Assembly (NCBI RefSeq): GCF_029870595.1
Contig: NZ_JAPDIR010000001.1
Coordinates: forward strand, 310,001 to 374,000
Length of the DNA stretch: 64,000 nt
Direction: 5' to 3'
DNA from: Sphingomonas sp. CBMAI 2297
GTDB lineage: Bacteria > Pseudomonadota > Alphaproteobacteria > Sphingomonadales > Sphingomonadaceae
A program made the translations under genes and the position numbers. Position 1 is the stretch's first letter, and every line of letters begins with the position of its first letter. The notes below the pieces were generated by a model. The model was given only the letters and a program-made list of their open reading frames with translations, made no database searches and was not told where the DNA came from. Shown here in pieces: positions 50,119 to 59,607 of the stretch.

Positions 50119-52632
50119 CTAGTAGATTCCGCCCTCGCGTTGCAAGAAGTCGCTGTCGCCTTCCTGCTTCTTCGGCGCGGCCTTCTTCTCGACGGCCTTG
50201 GTTTCCTGGGTCTCGTCCTGCTCGCGCCGGCCGCGGCGCTGCTCGGTATCGGGCTTGAACGCTTCCCAGATCACGCCCGAGAGCGGGTCGCTCGACGGCC
50301 AGGCACCGGTCACCGGCTTGCCCGAGGCACGATCGATGCGGACCATGCGGATGCCCTGCGGCGCGGTGAAGGGGATCTTCTCCATGCCCTCGAAGGCGGG
50401 GATGGCGAATTCCTTGAAGATCGGTGCCGCGATCGAGCCGCCCTGGGCATAGCCGCCCAGGTTGGTCGGCGTGTCATAGCCGATATAGAGGCCGCCGATC
50501 ATCTGCGGCGTGCCGCCGACGAACCACACGTCGGTGGGGCCCGAGGTGGTGCCGGTCTTGCCCATCATCGGCCGGTTCATGTCGCGCAGCACGGTGGCGG
50601 TGCCGCGCTGGACCACGCCCTCGGCGATATGGACCATCTGATAGGCGGAGAGCGCGTCGATCACCTGCTTGGCGCGATTGACCGGGCGCGGCATCGCGCC
50701 GCCCTTCCAGTCGGGCGCGTTGCAGCCTTCGCAGGGGCGCCAGTTCTCGGGCCACACCACCGCGCCCTTGCGGTTCTGGACGAAGTCGATCAGCGACGGG
50801 TTGAGCGCGCGGCCATGGTTCACCAGGATCGAATAGGCGTTGACCATGCGCAGCACGGTGGTCTCGCCCGCGCCCAGCGCATAGCTGAGATAGGGCGGGA
50901 ATTTCTGCCGCGACACGCCGATGCGCTGCATCAGGTCGACGACATGGTCCATGCCGGTCTGGTTGGCGATCTGCACCGTCATCAGGTTGCGCGACTGCTC
51001 GATGCCCCAGCGCAGCGTCTTGGGCCCGGCGCCACGGGCATTGCCGAAGTTGCGGAAGCATTTCTGGCCGAGATTGGCGCCCTGCCAGACGCAGAACGGG
51101 CCGTCGACCACGATCGAGGTCGGCGTCATGCCCTGCTCCAGCGCGGCGGCATAGACGATCGGCTTGATCGTCGAGCCCGGCTGGCGCTGCGCCTGGGTGG
51201 CGCGGTTGAACGCCTGGATGCGCGAATCGAAGCCGCCCTGCATGGCGAGGATGCGGCCGGTGCGCGGATCCTCGACCACCATGCCGCCCGAGACCTTGGG
51301 GACCGAGCGGAGCGACCATTGGCCGCCCGCCTCGGGCGCCACCGCGACGATGTCGCCGGGCTTGAAGGCGTCGAACGCCTGGCCGCCCTGGCCGCGCACC
51401 GGCATGGTCGCGCCCCATTTGGGCAAGGTGCCGGTGGTGCCGTCGTCGAAGCCGATCTGCCAGCCATCGCCCGCCCGCTCGATCAGCACGCCGGCGCGCC
51501 AATCCTCGTAATCCAGGCCGATATTGGTGTTGAGGAACGACTGGAGCCAGTTGTCGGCATCCGCGTGTCCAATGGGCCCGGACCAGCCGCGGCCGCGATC
51601 ATAGCGCAGCAGGCCGTCGCGCAGCGCCTTTTGCGCATATTGCTGCAGCCTGGGGTCGAGCGAGGTGCGCACCCACAGGCCGCCCGAATAGACGCTGTAC
51701 GGCCCGCTCGCATCCGTCTCGCCGAACTTGTCGAGCAGCTGGCGGCGCACTTCCTCGGTGAAATAGCCGCCGACCCGCTCGAACTTGGGGGTCTGGCGCG
51801 GCACGGTGCCGAGCGGCGCCGCGACCGCGGCGTCATGCTGGGCCTGGTCGATGAAGCCGTTGCCGAGCATCTGGCCGAGCACCCAGTTGCGGCGATCGAG
51901 CGCGCGCTGGGTATGGCGTTCGGGGTCGTAGTTGGACGGGCCCTTGGGCAGGATCGCCAGATAGGCCATCTGCGGCAAGGTGAGCTTGTCGAGCTCCTTG
52001 CCGAAATAGGCCTGGCTCGCCGCCTCGACTCCGCCGGCGTTGCGCCCCAGCTCGATCGAGTTGAGGTACAGCTCCATGATCTGCTGCTTGGTGAGCGTGT
52101 CCTCCATGCGCCAGGCAAGGATGCCCTCCTTGGCCTTGCGCAGATAGCTCGTCTCGTTGCCGACCAGCAGGTTCTTCGCGACCTGTTGCGTGATCGTGGA
52201 GGTGCCGCGCGGCGTGGAGCCGCTGATCAGCCCCTGAAAGGCGGCGCGGGCGAGGCCCGGGAAATCGACGCCGTGATGCTCGAAGAAGGTCTTGTCCTCG
52301 GCGGACATATACGCCTCGACGAGGAGCTTGGGATATTCGGCGAAGCTCAGCTGCACGCGGCGCTCGCGCGCATAGCTGTGGATCGGCAGCCCCTCGACCG
52401 AGCGGACGTTCGTCGGGAGCGGCGGCTCGTAGTTCTTCAGCGTGTCGACCGAGGGCAGGTTGCGCGCGATGAACAGCCAGACGAGGAACACGAACAGGCC
52501 GGCGAGCAGCGCCAGCACCGCCAGGACCCGGAACCACCAGCGGTGGCGCACGCGGCCGAACAGCCCCTTGAAGCCCCCGATCTCGCGCTTGATGCGCATC
52601 TTTACGCTGGAAGTGGTCGAACCGTCGGACAT
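50119..52632 (-). CDS. mrcA: Penicillin-binding protein 1A
   Basis: Bifunctional peptidoglycan glycosyltransferase/transpeptidase, 837 aa. A cytoplasmic basic segment and TM helix (about residues 33-55) are followed by the GT51 domain with AEDKTFFEHHGVDF (catalytic Glu) and GTSTITQQVAKNL. The transpeptidase has QPGSTIKPIVY (Ser-x2-Lys), QSRNLM (S-x-N) and GKTGTT (KTG). An OB-like insert and Lys/Glu tail complete the class A layout. It lies next to the amidase gene. Confidence 0.96.
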   Translation of the reverse strand: MSDGSTTSSVKMRIKREIGGFKGLFGRVRHRWWFRVLAVLALLAGLFVFLVWLFIARNLPSVDTLKNYEPPLPTNVRSVEGLPIHSYARERRVQLSFAEYPKLLVEAYMSAEDKTFFEHHGVDFPGLARAAFQGLISGSTPRGTSTITQQVAKNLLVGNETSYLRKAKEGILAWRMEDTLTKQQIMELYLNSIELGRNAGGVEAASQAYFGKELDKLTLPQMAYLAILPKGPSNYDPERHTQRALDRRNWVLGQMLGNGFIDQAQHDAAVAAPLGTVPRQTPKFERVGGYFTEEVRRQLLDKFGETDASGPYSVYSGGLWVRTSLDPRLQQYAQKALRDGLLRYDRGRGWSGPIGHADADNWLQSFLNTNIGLDYEDWRAGVLIERAGDGWQIGFDDGTTGTLPKWGATMPVRGQGGQAFDAFKPGDIVAVAPEAGGQWSLRSVPKVSGGMVVEDPRTGRILAMQGGFDSRIQAFNRATQAQRQPGSTIKPIVYAAALEQGMTPTSIVVDGPFCVWQGANLGQKCFRNFGNARGAGPKTLRWGIEQSRNLMTVQIANQTGMDHVVDLMQRIGVSRQKFPPYLSYALGAGETTVLRMVNAYSILVNHGRALNPSLIDFVQNRKGAVVWPENWRPCEGCNAPDWKGGAMPRPVNRAKQVIDALSAYQMVHIAEGVVQRGTATVLRDMNRPMMGKTGTTSGPTDVWFVGGTPQMIGGLYIGYDTPTNLGGYAQGGSIAAPIFKEFAIPAFEGMEKIPFTAPQGIRMVRIDRASGKPVTGAWPSSDPLSGVIWEAFKPDTEQRRGRREQDETQETKAVEKKAAPKKQEGDSDFLQREGGIY

Positions 52633-52723
52633 GCGGCTCGCGGTTTAGCAGGATTGGGAGCGGAAGGAAGCAGGGAGTCTGGTGGCCGGCATCGCGCCTT
52701 CCTCCGTCACGCCCGCGAGTTCC

Positions 52724-52808
52724 CCGTCATCCCCGCGAAGGCGGAGGTCCGGAGTCACGCAGGACATCGCTGCATCGCCCTGGAACCCCGCCTGCGCGGG
52801 GATGGCGA
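52724..52808. repeat. CGTCATCCCC-type inverted repeat
   Basis: An 85-bp imperfect palindrome between PBP1A and amidase genes, from CCGTCATCCCCGCGAAGGCGG to CCCGCCTGCGCGGGGATGG. The right arm has ATGGCG in place of ATGACG, so this copy has decayed. Confidence 0.75.
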
Positions 52809-52911
52809 CCAGGGTGAATCGCACCGAAACCCTTTTATATCGCCTTCGGAACCACTTGCCCGCGCACCCTCTATAATGAACCCCGAGGGGAGGAAGAAGA
52901 AGGGGATGTGA

Positions 52912-54174
52912 TCAACGGGAGGCCAATGTCCGCGACGCCATGCGGGTCGCGAAATGGATCTCCACGGCCTTGCGCACGCTCTGTGCCACTTTCCTGCGCC
53001 CTTCGTCCGAGGCGAGGAAGGCGGCATCGCCCGCGTTCGAGATATAGCCCGTCTCGAACAGCACCGAGGGCATGTCCGGCGCCTTGAGCACCATGAGCGA
53101 GGCCATGCGGTGATAATTGGCCTTGATCGGGATCAGCGGCTGGGCCTCGCGGCCGAGCAGCCGGGCGAAGCCGGCCGAGGCGTTCATCGTCTCGCGCTGG
53201 GTGAGGTCGATGAGGATCGAGGAGATGTCCGGATTCTGCGTGCCGAGATCGACGCCGGCGATGATGTCGGCCTTGTTCTCGCGTGCCGCCAGCCGCGCCG
53301 CTTCCTTGTCGGAGGCGACTTCGGAGAGCGTGTAGACGGTCGCGCCCGACGCCTCGGCATTGCCGGCGCTGTCGCAGTGCACCGAGATGAACAGGTCTGC
53401 GCCCAGCTTGCGCGCCAGGCCGTAGCGCTCCTGGAGCACCAGGAAGCGATCGTCCTCGCGGGTGAGCGCCACGCGCACCCGGCCCGAGGCGATCAGCGCG
53501 TCCCTGATCGCCAGCGCGGTCTTGAGCGTGAGGTCCTTTTCGCGCAGGCCGAAAGCGCCGATCGCGCCGGGATCGTGCCCGCCATGGCCGGCATCGACCA
53601 CCACCAGCGGGCGATCGGCCGCGCCATAGACATGGGGCAATGCCACCGGCGGCGCGCGCCGGGGCAGGGCGATCGTCTCGCTGTAGCTGCTGTGCCCGGC
53701 AGGCTGCACATAGGAGAAGGGCGGCAGGAAGCGCATCCGGCGCTCGGCCGCGGCGCGGGCGAACTGCGCGTCGTCCACGGTGCGCAACTGCAGCGTGAGC
53801 GTGCGCCCGTCGCGCCCGAAGCTGCCTTCGGTCACGATCGCCGGCCGCGCGAGGTCGAGCACGATCCGCGCGCCCTCGGGCCCTTGCGAGCCCTGGCGGA
53901 TGCTCGCCACCGGCCCGTCGGCATAGGCGCGATTGCCCGGCTCGGCGCCCCTGGCGTCGAGAACGATACGTTGCGGTCCCGCGAGCATGAAGGCGCTCGC
54001 CTGCGAGACGGGCTCGTCGAACCTGACGATCACCCGATCACCCTTGACTCGCACTTCCTGCACGACGCCCGCCCAGCTGGGAACTCCGGTCAACCAGCCG
54101 GAGAGCAAGGCGAGCAGGAACAGCACCCTGACGCTATGCCGCGCCCGGGCTCCGGGGGTCCAGCCCAAAACCAT
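52912..54174 (-). CDS. N-acetylmuramoyl-L-alanine amidase (AmiC-type)
   Basis: Cleaves the amide bond between MurNAc and the stem peptide, chiefly at the septum; 420 aa. A signal peptide (VRVLFLLALLSGWLTG) leads to an AMIN domain (about residues 40-135) and an Amidase_3 catalytic domain from about 195. Zinc ligands and catalytic Glu: VVDAGHGGHDPG, LREKDLTL, FISVHCDS and VLFETGYISN. The adjacent PBP1A fits a cell-wall cluster. It is divergent from rne. Confidence 0.95.
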   Translation of the reverse strand: MVLGWTPGARARHSVRVLFLLALLSGWLTGVPSWAGVVQEVRVKGDRVIVRFDEPVSQASAFMLAGPQRIVLDARGAEPGNRAYADGPVASIRQGSQGPEGARIVLDLARPAIVTEGSFGRDGRTLTLQLRTVDDAQFARAAAERRMRFLPPFSYVQPAGHSSYSETIALPRRAPPVALPHVYGAADRPLVVVDAGHGGHDPGAIGAFGLREKDLTLKTALAIRDALIASGRVRVALTREDDRFLVLQERYGLARKLGADLFISVHCDSAGNAEASGATVYTLSEVASDKEAARLAARENKADIIAGVDLGTQNPDISSILIDLTQRETMNASAGFARLLGREAQPLIPIKANYHRMASLMVLKAPDMPSVLFETGYISNAGDAAFLASDEGRRKVAQSVRKAVEIHFATRMASRTLASR

Positions 54175-54659
54175 GATGAGATACTCTGACTACGCGTCTG
54201 CCCTGACCAGTCCGGACTAGGCGGCGCGCCTCAAATCGCCGTGAAACGATGCGGTTAATTTATGATTCGGCATATTTTTGCCGGCAGTGGCGGCAAGGGC
54301 TTGCCGGTTGGCGCCAAGGTTGCCGCGCCGCCGCGGTAATGCTAGGCAACCCCAGGCCGGCCCTTGCGCCGGCCCTTTCCCGCGGCCACATCCTGCCGCG
54401 ACAGTTCAGGTTGAAGCTCGCATGAGGCAATTTCCGCAACGCTCGCACCGACCGGCCCCGATGGCCGGCCGCGTGATGGCGGCGGAGTCGGCGGACCACC
54501 GGTTCGCGCGTGTCCTGCGAGCAGCAGCAGTTTTCGAAACCAGCGAGACCGCAGCCGGCGAATGCGCCGGCCAAGGCCGCTTTGCATATCGCGCGCCTGC
54601 GCGAGCCCTCCGCAACACCAATCCAGAGGGCTGGGGCCGGCGCGCCCGGAGAACAATAA
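54175..54659 (+). promoter_or_regulatory. Long divergent leader upstream of rne
   Basis: These 485 bp hold no supported gene. On the rne side there is a possible -10 box (TATGAT, 54261-54266). Several stems follow: GGCAAG/CTTGCC (54292-54305), GGCCGG/CCGGCC (54355-54374) followed by a short pyrimidine run, and CCGGCG/CGCCGG near 54556-54571. RNase E represses its own mRNA through a long 5' leader in gammaproteobacteria; a similar role here is inference. Confidence 0.5.
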
Positions 54660-57320
54660 ATGACCATGCGTATGCTGATCGACGCACGCCACCGGGAGGA
54701 AACCCGCGTGGCGGTCGTCAAGGGAAGCCGAATCGAGGAGTTTGATTTCGAGTCCGCCGAGCGCAAGCAGCTCAAGGGCAATATCTATCTGGCCAAGGTG
54801 ACTCGCGTGGAGCCGTCGCTCCAGGCGGCGTTCGTCGATTATGGCGGCAATCGCCACGGCTTCCTGGCCTTCAGCGAAATCCATCCCGACTATTACCAGA
54901 TCCCGAAGGAAGACCGCGACGCGCTGCTGCGCGAGGAGGCCGAGCACGCCGCCGAGGAGGCCGCGCTGCGCGCCGAGGAGGATGGCGACGAGGACCACGA
55001 CCACGACCATGACCATGACCATGACGAAGGCGGCGTGGAAGTGCTCGAGCGCCCGCACGACGACGAGGAAGGCGAGGACGAGGCCGATGCCGAGGCGGGC
55101 GAGGAAGCCCGAGAGGGCGGCCGTTCGCGCAAGCGCCGCGGCAAGGGCAATGGCGGCGAGGACAGCCCGGCCGAGGCCCTGCGCCAGCGCCGCATGAACC
55201 TGCGCCGCCGCTACAAGATCCAGGACGTGATCCGCCGGCGCCAGGTGCTGCTGGTCCAGGTCGTCAAGGAAGAGCGCGGCAACAAGGGCGCGGCCCTCAC
55301 CACCTATCTGTCGCTCGCCGGCCGCTACTGCGTGCTGATGCCGAACACCGCGCATGGCGGCGGCATCTCGCGCAAGATCTCGTCGGCCGCGGACCGCAAG
55401 CGCCTCAAGGGCATCATGGCGGACCTCAAGCTGCCGCCGACCATGGGCTGCATCGTCCGCACCGCGGGCCTCCAGCGCACCAAGGTCGAGATCAAGCGCG
55501 ACTTCGACTATCTCGCCCGGCTGTGGGACGGGATCCGCGAGGAGACGCTCAAGTCGACCGCGCCGGCGCTCGTCTATGGCGACAGCGACCTGCTGAAGCG
55601 CGCGATCCGCGACATCTACAATCGCGACATCGACGAAGTGATCGTCGAGGGCGAGGACGGCTATCGCCAGGCCAAGGACTTCATGAAGCTCCTGATGCCG
55701 AGCCACGCCAAGAAGGTGAAGCAATATGCCGACGCGGTGCCGCTGTTCCAGCGCGCGGGCGTCGAGGACCAGCTCTCGGCGATGTACAATCCCGTCGTCC
55801 AGCTGAAGAGCGGCGGCTATCTGGTGATCAATCCGACCGAGGCGCTTGTCTCGATCGACATCAACTCGGGCCGCTCGACGCGCGAGCACAATATCGAGCA
55901 GACCGCGACCGCGACCAACCTGGAAGCGGCGCATGAGATCGCCCGCCAGCTCCGCCTGCGCGACATGGCCGGCCTGGTCGTGATCGACTTCATCGACATG
56001 GATCATTCGTCCAACGTCCGGAAGGTCGAGAAGGCGATGAAGGAGGCGCTGAAGAACGATCGCGCCCGCATCCAGGTGGGCCGTATCTCGGCGTTCGGCC
56101 TGATGGAGATGAGCCGCCAGCGCCTGCGCACCGGCGTGCTCGAGGCGTCGACCGTGCAGTGCCCGCATTGCGAAGGCACCGGCCTGGTCCGCACCGCTTC
56201 GTCGGCCGGGCTTTCCGCGCTCCGCCTGATCGAGGACGAGGCCGCCCGTGGCCGCGGCTCGCTGATCACGCTGCGCGCAAGCCAGGAAGCCGCCTTCTAC
56301 GTGCTCAACAAGAAGCGCGCCGACATTGCCGAGATCGAGGACCGCTACGGCGTGACCGTCGAGATCCTGTCGGACGGCGAGCTGGAGGGCGCGCGGATGT
56401 CGGTCGAGGCTTCGGGCCCGCCGCCGGCGCATGCGCCCAAGTTCGAGAAGCTCATCGAGGAGCCCGAGGACGAGGAGTATATCGAGGAGCTCGACGAGGA
56501 AGAGGAAGAGCTCGAGGCCGAGGCCGATGCCGAGGGCGGGCGTCGCGGTGAACGCGAGGAAGGCGAAGGCGGGCGCAAGCGCCGCCGCCGCCGCCGCGGC
56601 CGTGGGCGCGGCCGTCGCGAGGAAGGCGAATCGGCCGAGGGTGAGGCCGATGCCGATGCCGATGCCGGCGAGGAAGCCGAAGCGGAAGGCGAGGCCGGCG
56701 AGGGCGAGGAAGTGGCTGGCGCCGGCGAAGGCGAGGGCGAGGGCCGCGAAGGCGGCCGCAAGCGCCGTCGCCGTGGCCGTCGCGGCGGCCGCCGTGGCGA
56801 TCGCGCCGAGGCTGGCGGCGAGGATGCCGGCGACGAGGTGATCGAGGCCGCGGCCGATATCGCCGAGCCGGCCGAAGCCGCGCCGGAACCGGTCGCGGAG
56901 GAGGCTGCTCCCGCCAAGCCGAAGCGCACCCGCAGGAAGAAGGCGGAAGCCGTCGAGGCCGAAGCCGCGCCCGTGGCCGAGGCACCGGCCGAGCCGGCGC
57001 CGGAGCCGGTCGCGGAGGAGGCTGCTCCCGCCAAGCCGAAGCGCACCCGCAAGAAGAAGGCGGAAGCCGTCGAGGCCGAAGCCGCGCCCGCGGTCGAGGC
57101 ACCGGCCGAGCCGGCACCCGAGCCGGTGGCGGAAGCGGCGCCGGCCAAGCCGAAGCGCACCCGGAAGAAGGCCGTGGCAGCCGAGGCGGCCGCCGCGCCG
57201 GCAGCGGAGCCCGTGCCGGTGGCGCAGGACACCGCGCCGGTCGAGGCCGCCGAGGACGATGCCGAGAGCGAGGACGGCACGCCGCGTCGCGGCTGGTGGC
57301 AGCGCACCTTCGGCGCCTGA
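54660..57320 (+). CDS. rne: Ribonuclease E
   Basis: Main endoribonuclease of mRNA decay and the degradosome scaffold; 886 aa. The S1 domain is split by an acidic insert (about residues 90-165) that contains a Asp-His repeat. Catalytic Asp lie in SIDINSG (near 400) and VIDFIDM (near 442), and the zinc link CPHCEGTG near 501. The C-terminal half is disordered: Glu/Gly-rich stretches, Arg-rich blocks such as RRRRRRGRGRGR, three 39-aa repeats and a final RRGWWQRTFGA. GWW is the PNPase-binding motif known from Caulobacter RNase E. Confidence 0.96.
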   Translation: MTMRMLIDARHREETRVAVVKGSRIEEFDFESAERKQLKGNIYLAKVTRVEPSLQAAFVDYGGNRHGFLAFSEIHPDYYQIPKEDRDALLREEAEHAAEEAALRAEEDGDEDHDHDHDHDHDEGGVEVLERPHDDEEGEDEADAEAGEEAREGGRSRKRRGKGNGGEDSPAEALRQRRMNLRRRYKIQDVIRRRQVLLVQVVKEERGNKGAALTTYLSLAGRYCVLMPNTAHGGGISRKISSAADRKRLKGIMADLKLPPTMGCIVRTAGLQRTKVEIKRDFDYLARLWDGIREETLKSTAPALVYGDSDLLKRAIRDIYNRDIDEVIVEGEDGYRQAKDFMKLLMPSHAKKVKQYADAVPLFQRAGVEDQLSAMYNPVVQLKSGGYLVINPTEALVSIDINSGRSTREHNIEQTATATNLEAAHEIARQLRLRDMAGLVVIDFIDMDHSSNVRKVEKAMKEALKNDRARIQVGRISAFGLMEMSRQRLRTGVLEASTVQCPHCEGTGLVRTASSAGLSALRLIEDEAARGRGSLITLRASQEAAFYVLNKKRADIAEIEDRYGVTVEILSDGELEGARMSVEASGPPPAHAPKFEKLIEEPEDEEYIEELDEEEEELEAEADAEGGRRGEREEGEGGRKRRRRRRGRGRGRREEGESAEGEADADADAGEEAEAEGEAGEGEEVAGAGEGEGEGREGGRKRRRRGRRGGRRGDRAEAGGEDAGDEVIEAAADIAEPAEAAPEPVAEEAAPAKPKRTRRKKAEAVEAEAAPVAEAPAEPAPEPVAEEAAPAKPKRTRKKKAEAVEAEAAPAVEAPAEPAPEPVAEAAPAKPKRTRKKAVAAEAAAAPAAEPVPVAQDTAPVEAAEDDAESEDGTPRRGWWQRTFGA

Positions 57321-57340
57321 TTCGCGGGCCTGAGGAAAGG

Positions 57341-57372
57341 GGGCGCCGGTCCGTTGGGCCGGCGCCCTTTTT
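57341..57372 (+). terminator. Rho-independent terminator after rne
   Basis: A 9-bp stem GGGCGCCGG (57341-57349) with CCGGCGCCC (57359-57367) followed by TTTTT, 20 bp after the stop codon. Confidence 0.93.
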
Positions 57373-57454
57373 CATGGCTTCACGCGCGGTTCATCGGTGC
57401 ACGCGCACGGCCAACGCCATTGATCGCGGTCGGAAATCGGAGGATACGGACGGC

Positions 57455-58813
57455 ATGAAGCGCATCCTCGCCCTGTTCTCGGCCGTCTTGCTGCTCTGGA
57501 TCCAGCCGGCGGCCGCCCAGTCGATCCTGCGCGATGCCGAGACCGAGGCGCTGCTCAACGACATGGCCAGGCCGCTGTTCGTCGTGGCCGGCCTCTCGCC
57601 CGCCAATGCCAGGGTAGTGCTGATCAACGACAGTTCGATCAACGCCTTCGTCGCCGGGGGGCAGATCGTCTATGTCCATTCGGGCCTGATCGATGCCGCC
57701 GACAGCGCCAACGAGGTGCAGGGCGTGATCGCGCACGAGATCGGCCATATCGTCGGCGGCCATGCCGTGTTCCAGAACGACGGCGGCTACACCAACATCT
57801 CGATCCTCAGCCTGCTGCTCGGCGTGGCGGCGATGGCGGCGGGCAGCGGCGAGGCCGGCACCGGCATCCTGATGGCCGGCCAGCGCGCCGCGATCGGCAA
57901 GTATCTGGCATTCAGCCGCGTCCAGGAAAGCTCGGCCGACGCGGCCGGCTCGCGGTTCATCAACAGCGCCGGGATCAGCGGCAAGGGCATGCTGAGCTTC
58001 TTCAACAAGCTCACGGCCCAGATGCATCGCTATGGCTATTATTCGACCAGCCCGGAGGTCGATCCCTTCGCCCAGACCCACCCGATGTCGCAGGATCGCG
58101 TCGAGACGCTGAAGGCCGATCTGATGAATGCGCCGAGCTGGAACAAGCCGCTCGACCAGGATCTGGAACGCCGCTTCAAGCGCGTCCAGGCCAAGCTGCG
58201 CGGCTATGTCAGCGACCCCAAGGACACGCTCACGAAATATCCGCAGAGCGACCAGTCGGTGCAGGCGCATTATGCCCGCGCCTATGCCTATCACAAATCG
58301 GGCTATCCCGAGCAGGCGGCGGCCGAGACCCAGGCGCTGGTCAAAGCCTCGCCCAAGGATCCCTATTTCCTCGAGCTCGAAGGGCAGATCATGCTCGAAT
58401 CGGGCGATCCGCGCGGGGCGCTCGAGCCGCTGCGCGAGGCGACCGCCCTGTCGGGCAACCAGCCGCTGATCGCTTCCACGCTCGGCCACGCGCTGCTCGC
58501 GACCGAGGACAAGGCGAACCTTGCCGAGGCCGAGCGCGTGCTGAAGCAGGCGGTGGCGCGCGACAACGACAATCCCTTCGCCTGGATGAACCTGGGCACC
58601 GTCTATGATCGCAAGGGCGACGAGCCGCGCACCGCGCTCGCCACGGCCGAGCGGGCGCATCTGATCGGGGATGTCGGCACCGCGCTGATGAGCTCGCGCG
58701 CCGCGATGGCCGGGCTCCCGCAGGGCTCGGCCGACTGGGTGCGGGCGCAGGACATCAACATGGTTTCGCAGACGGCCTGGGACGAGAGCCGGAAGAAGAA
58801 GAAGGACCGATAG
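57455..58813 (+). CDS. Periplasmic M48 metalloprotease with TPR repeats (BepA-like)
   Basis: Outer-membrane quality-control protease of the BepA/YfgC kind, 452 aa. A signal peptide ends at AAAQ. The zinc motif is IAHEIGHIVGGH (HExxH) near residue 97, with the third ligand Glu in ESSADAAGSRF. The C-terminal half (about residues 260-450) is a series of TPR helices. BepA-type proteases work with the BAM and Lpt machines. The next gene, a DsbA-like oxidoreductase, starts 5 bp later; in E. coli BepA also affects LptD disulfide maturation. Confidence 0.93.
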   Translation: MKRILALFSAVLLLWIQPAAAQSILRDAETEALLNDMARPLFVVAGLSPANARVVLINDSSINAFVAGGQIVYVHSGLIDAADSANEVQGVIAHEIGHIVGGHAVFQNDGGYTNISILSLLLGVAAMAAGSGEAGTGILMAGQRAAIGKYLAFSRVQESSADAAGSRFINSAGISGKGMLSFFNKLTAQMHRYGYYSTSPEVDPFAQTHPMSQDRVETLKADLMNAPSWNKPLDQDLERRFKRVQAKLRGYVSDPKDTLTKYPQSDQSVQAHYARAYAYHKSGYPEQAAAETQALVKASPKDPYFLELEGQIMLESGDPRGALEPLREATALSGNQPLIASTLGHALLATEDKANLAEAERVLKQAVARDNDNPFAWMNLGTVYDRKGDEPRTALATAERAHLIGDVGTALMSSRAAMAGLPQGSADWVRAQDINMVSQTAWDESRKKKKDR

Positions 58814-58818
58814 GGGCA

Positions 58819-59601
58819 ATGATCGAACGGCTTCTGCGGTCGCCGCTGGCACTGGCCGGCGCTTTCGTCCTGTGCGCGCTGCTCGGCGCGGGCATGTTCG
58901 CCGGCATCCAGGCGCTGATCCCCGGCATGGGCGCGCGCGGCGGCGTGGAGCGGGTGGTGCACGACTATGTGCTCGCCCATCCCGAGGTGCTGCTCGAATC
59001 GGTCGAGCGCTACAACCGGAAGCAGAGCGCCAATGCGGAGAAGGCGCAGGCGGAAGCGGCGGCCGCGGCCGAGAAGACTCTTCCCGCCGAGCGCCCGAAG
59101 CTGGAGACGCCCTATGCCGGCGCCTGGGCCGGCAATCCGCGGGGCGACGTCACCCTGGTCGCCTTCATGGACTATGCCTGCGGCTATTGCCGCGCGAGCC
59201 TGCCCGCGATCACGGAGTTGCTGAAGCGCGATCCGAACGTGCGCGTGGTCTATCGCGAATATCCGGTGCTGGGCCCCGACAGCCTTGTCGCCGCGCGCTG
59301 GGCGCTCGCCGCGGCCGAGCAGGACAAGTTCCCCGCCTTCCACGACGCGCTGTTCGCGACGGACGGGCCGAGCGCGGACAATATCGAGGCGGCGGCGCAG
59401 AAGGCCGGGCTCGACATGGCCCGGGCGCGGCAGGCGATCGCCTCCAAGGCTGTGGAGGGCGAGATCCTCGCCAACCACAAGTTCGGCCAGAAGCTGGCGA
59501 TGACCGGCACGCCGAGCTGGGTGGTCGGCGGCAGGTTGCTCTACGGCATGCGCGACTATGACGGGCTCGCCGCCGCCGTGGCCGAGGCGCGGAAGAAGTA
59601 A
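58819..59601 (+). CDS. DsbA-family thiol-disulfide oxidoreductase
   Basis: Periplasm-facing thioredoxin-fold protein, 260 aa, with an N-terminal TM helix (about residues 11-34). The active site is ACGYCRA near residue 120, and the cis-Pro loop is TGTPSWVV. A helical region before the fold (about 40-88) resembles the N-terminal part of ScsC, which forms trimers. Disulfide isomerase, reductase or oxidase activity cannot be told apart. It shares a transcript with the M48 protease. Confidence 0.92.
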   Translation: MIERLLRSPLALAGAFVLCALLGAGMFAGIQALIPGMGARGGVERVVHDYVLAHPEVLLESVERYNRKQSANAEKAQAEAAAAAEKTLPAERPKLETPYAGAWAGNPRGDVTLVAFMDYACGYCRASLPAITELLKRDPNVRVVYREYPVLGPDSLVAARWALAAAEQDKFPAFHDALFATDGPSADNIEAAAQKAGLDMARARQAIASKAVEGEILANHKFGQKLAMTGTPSWVVGGRLLYGMRDYDGLAAAVAEARKK

Positions 59602-59607
59602 CTCCCT

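Noticed and set aside
54260-54781. Open frames upstream of rne on both strands
   Set aside because: No ribosome-binding site or recognisable motif; the stretch is better explained as a structured leader.
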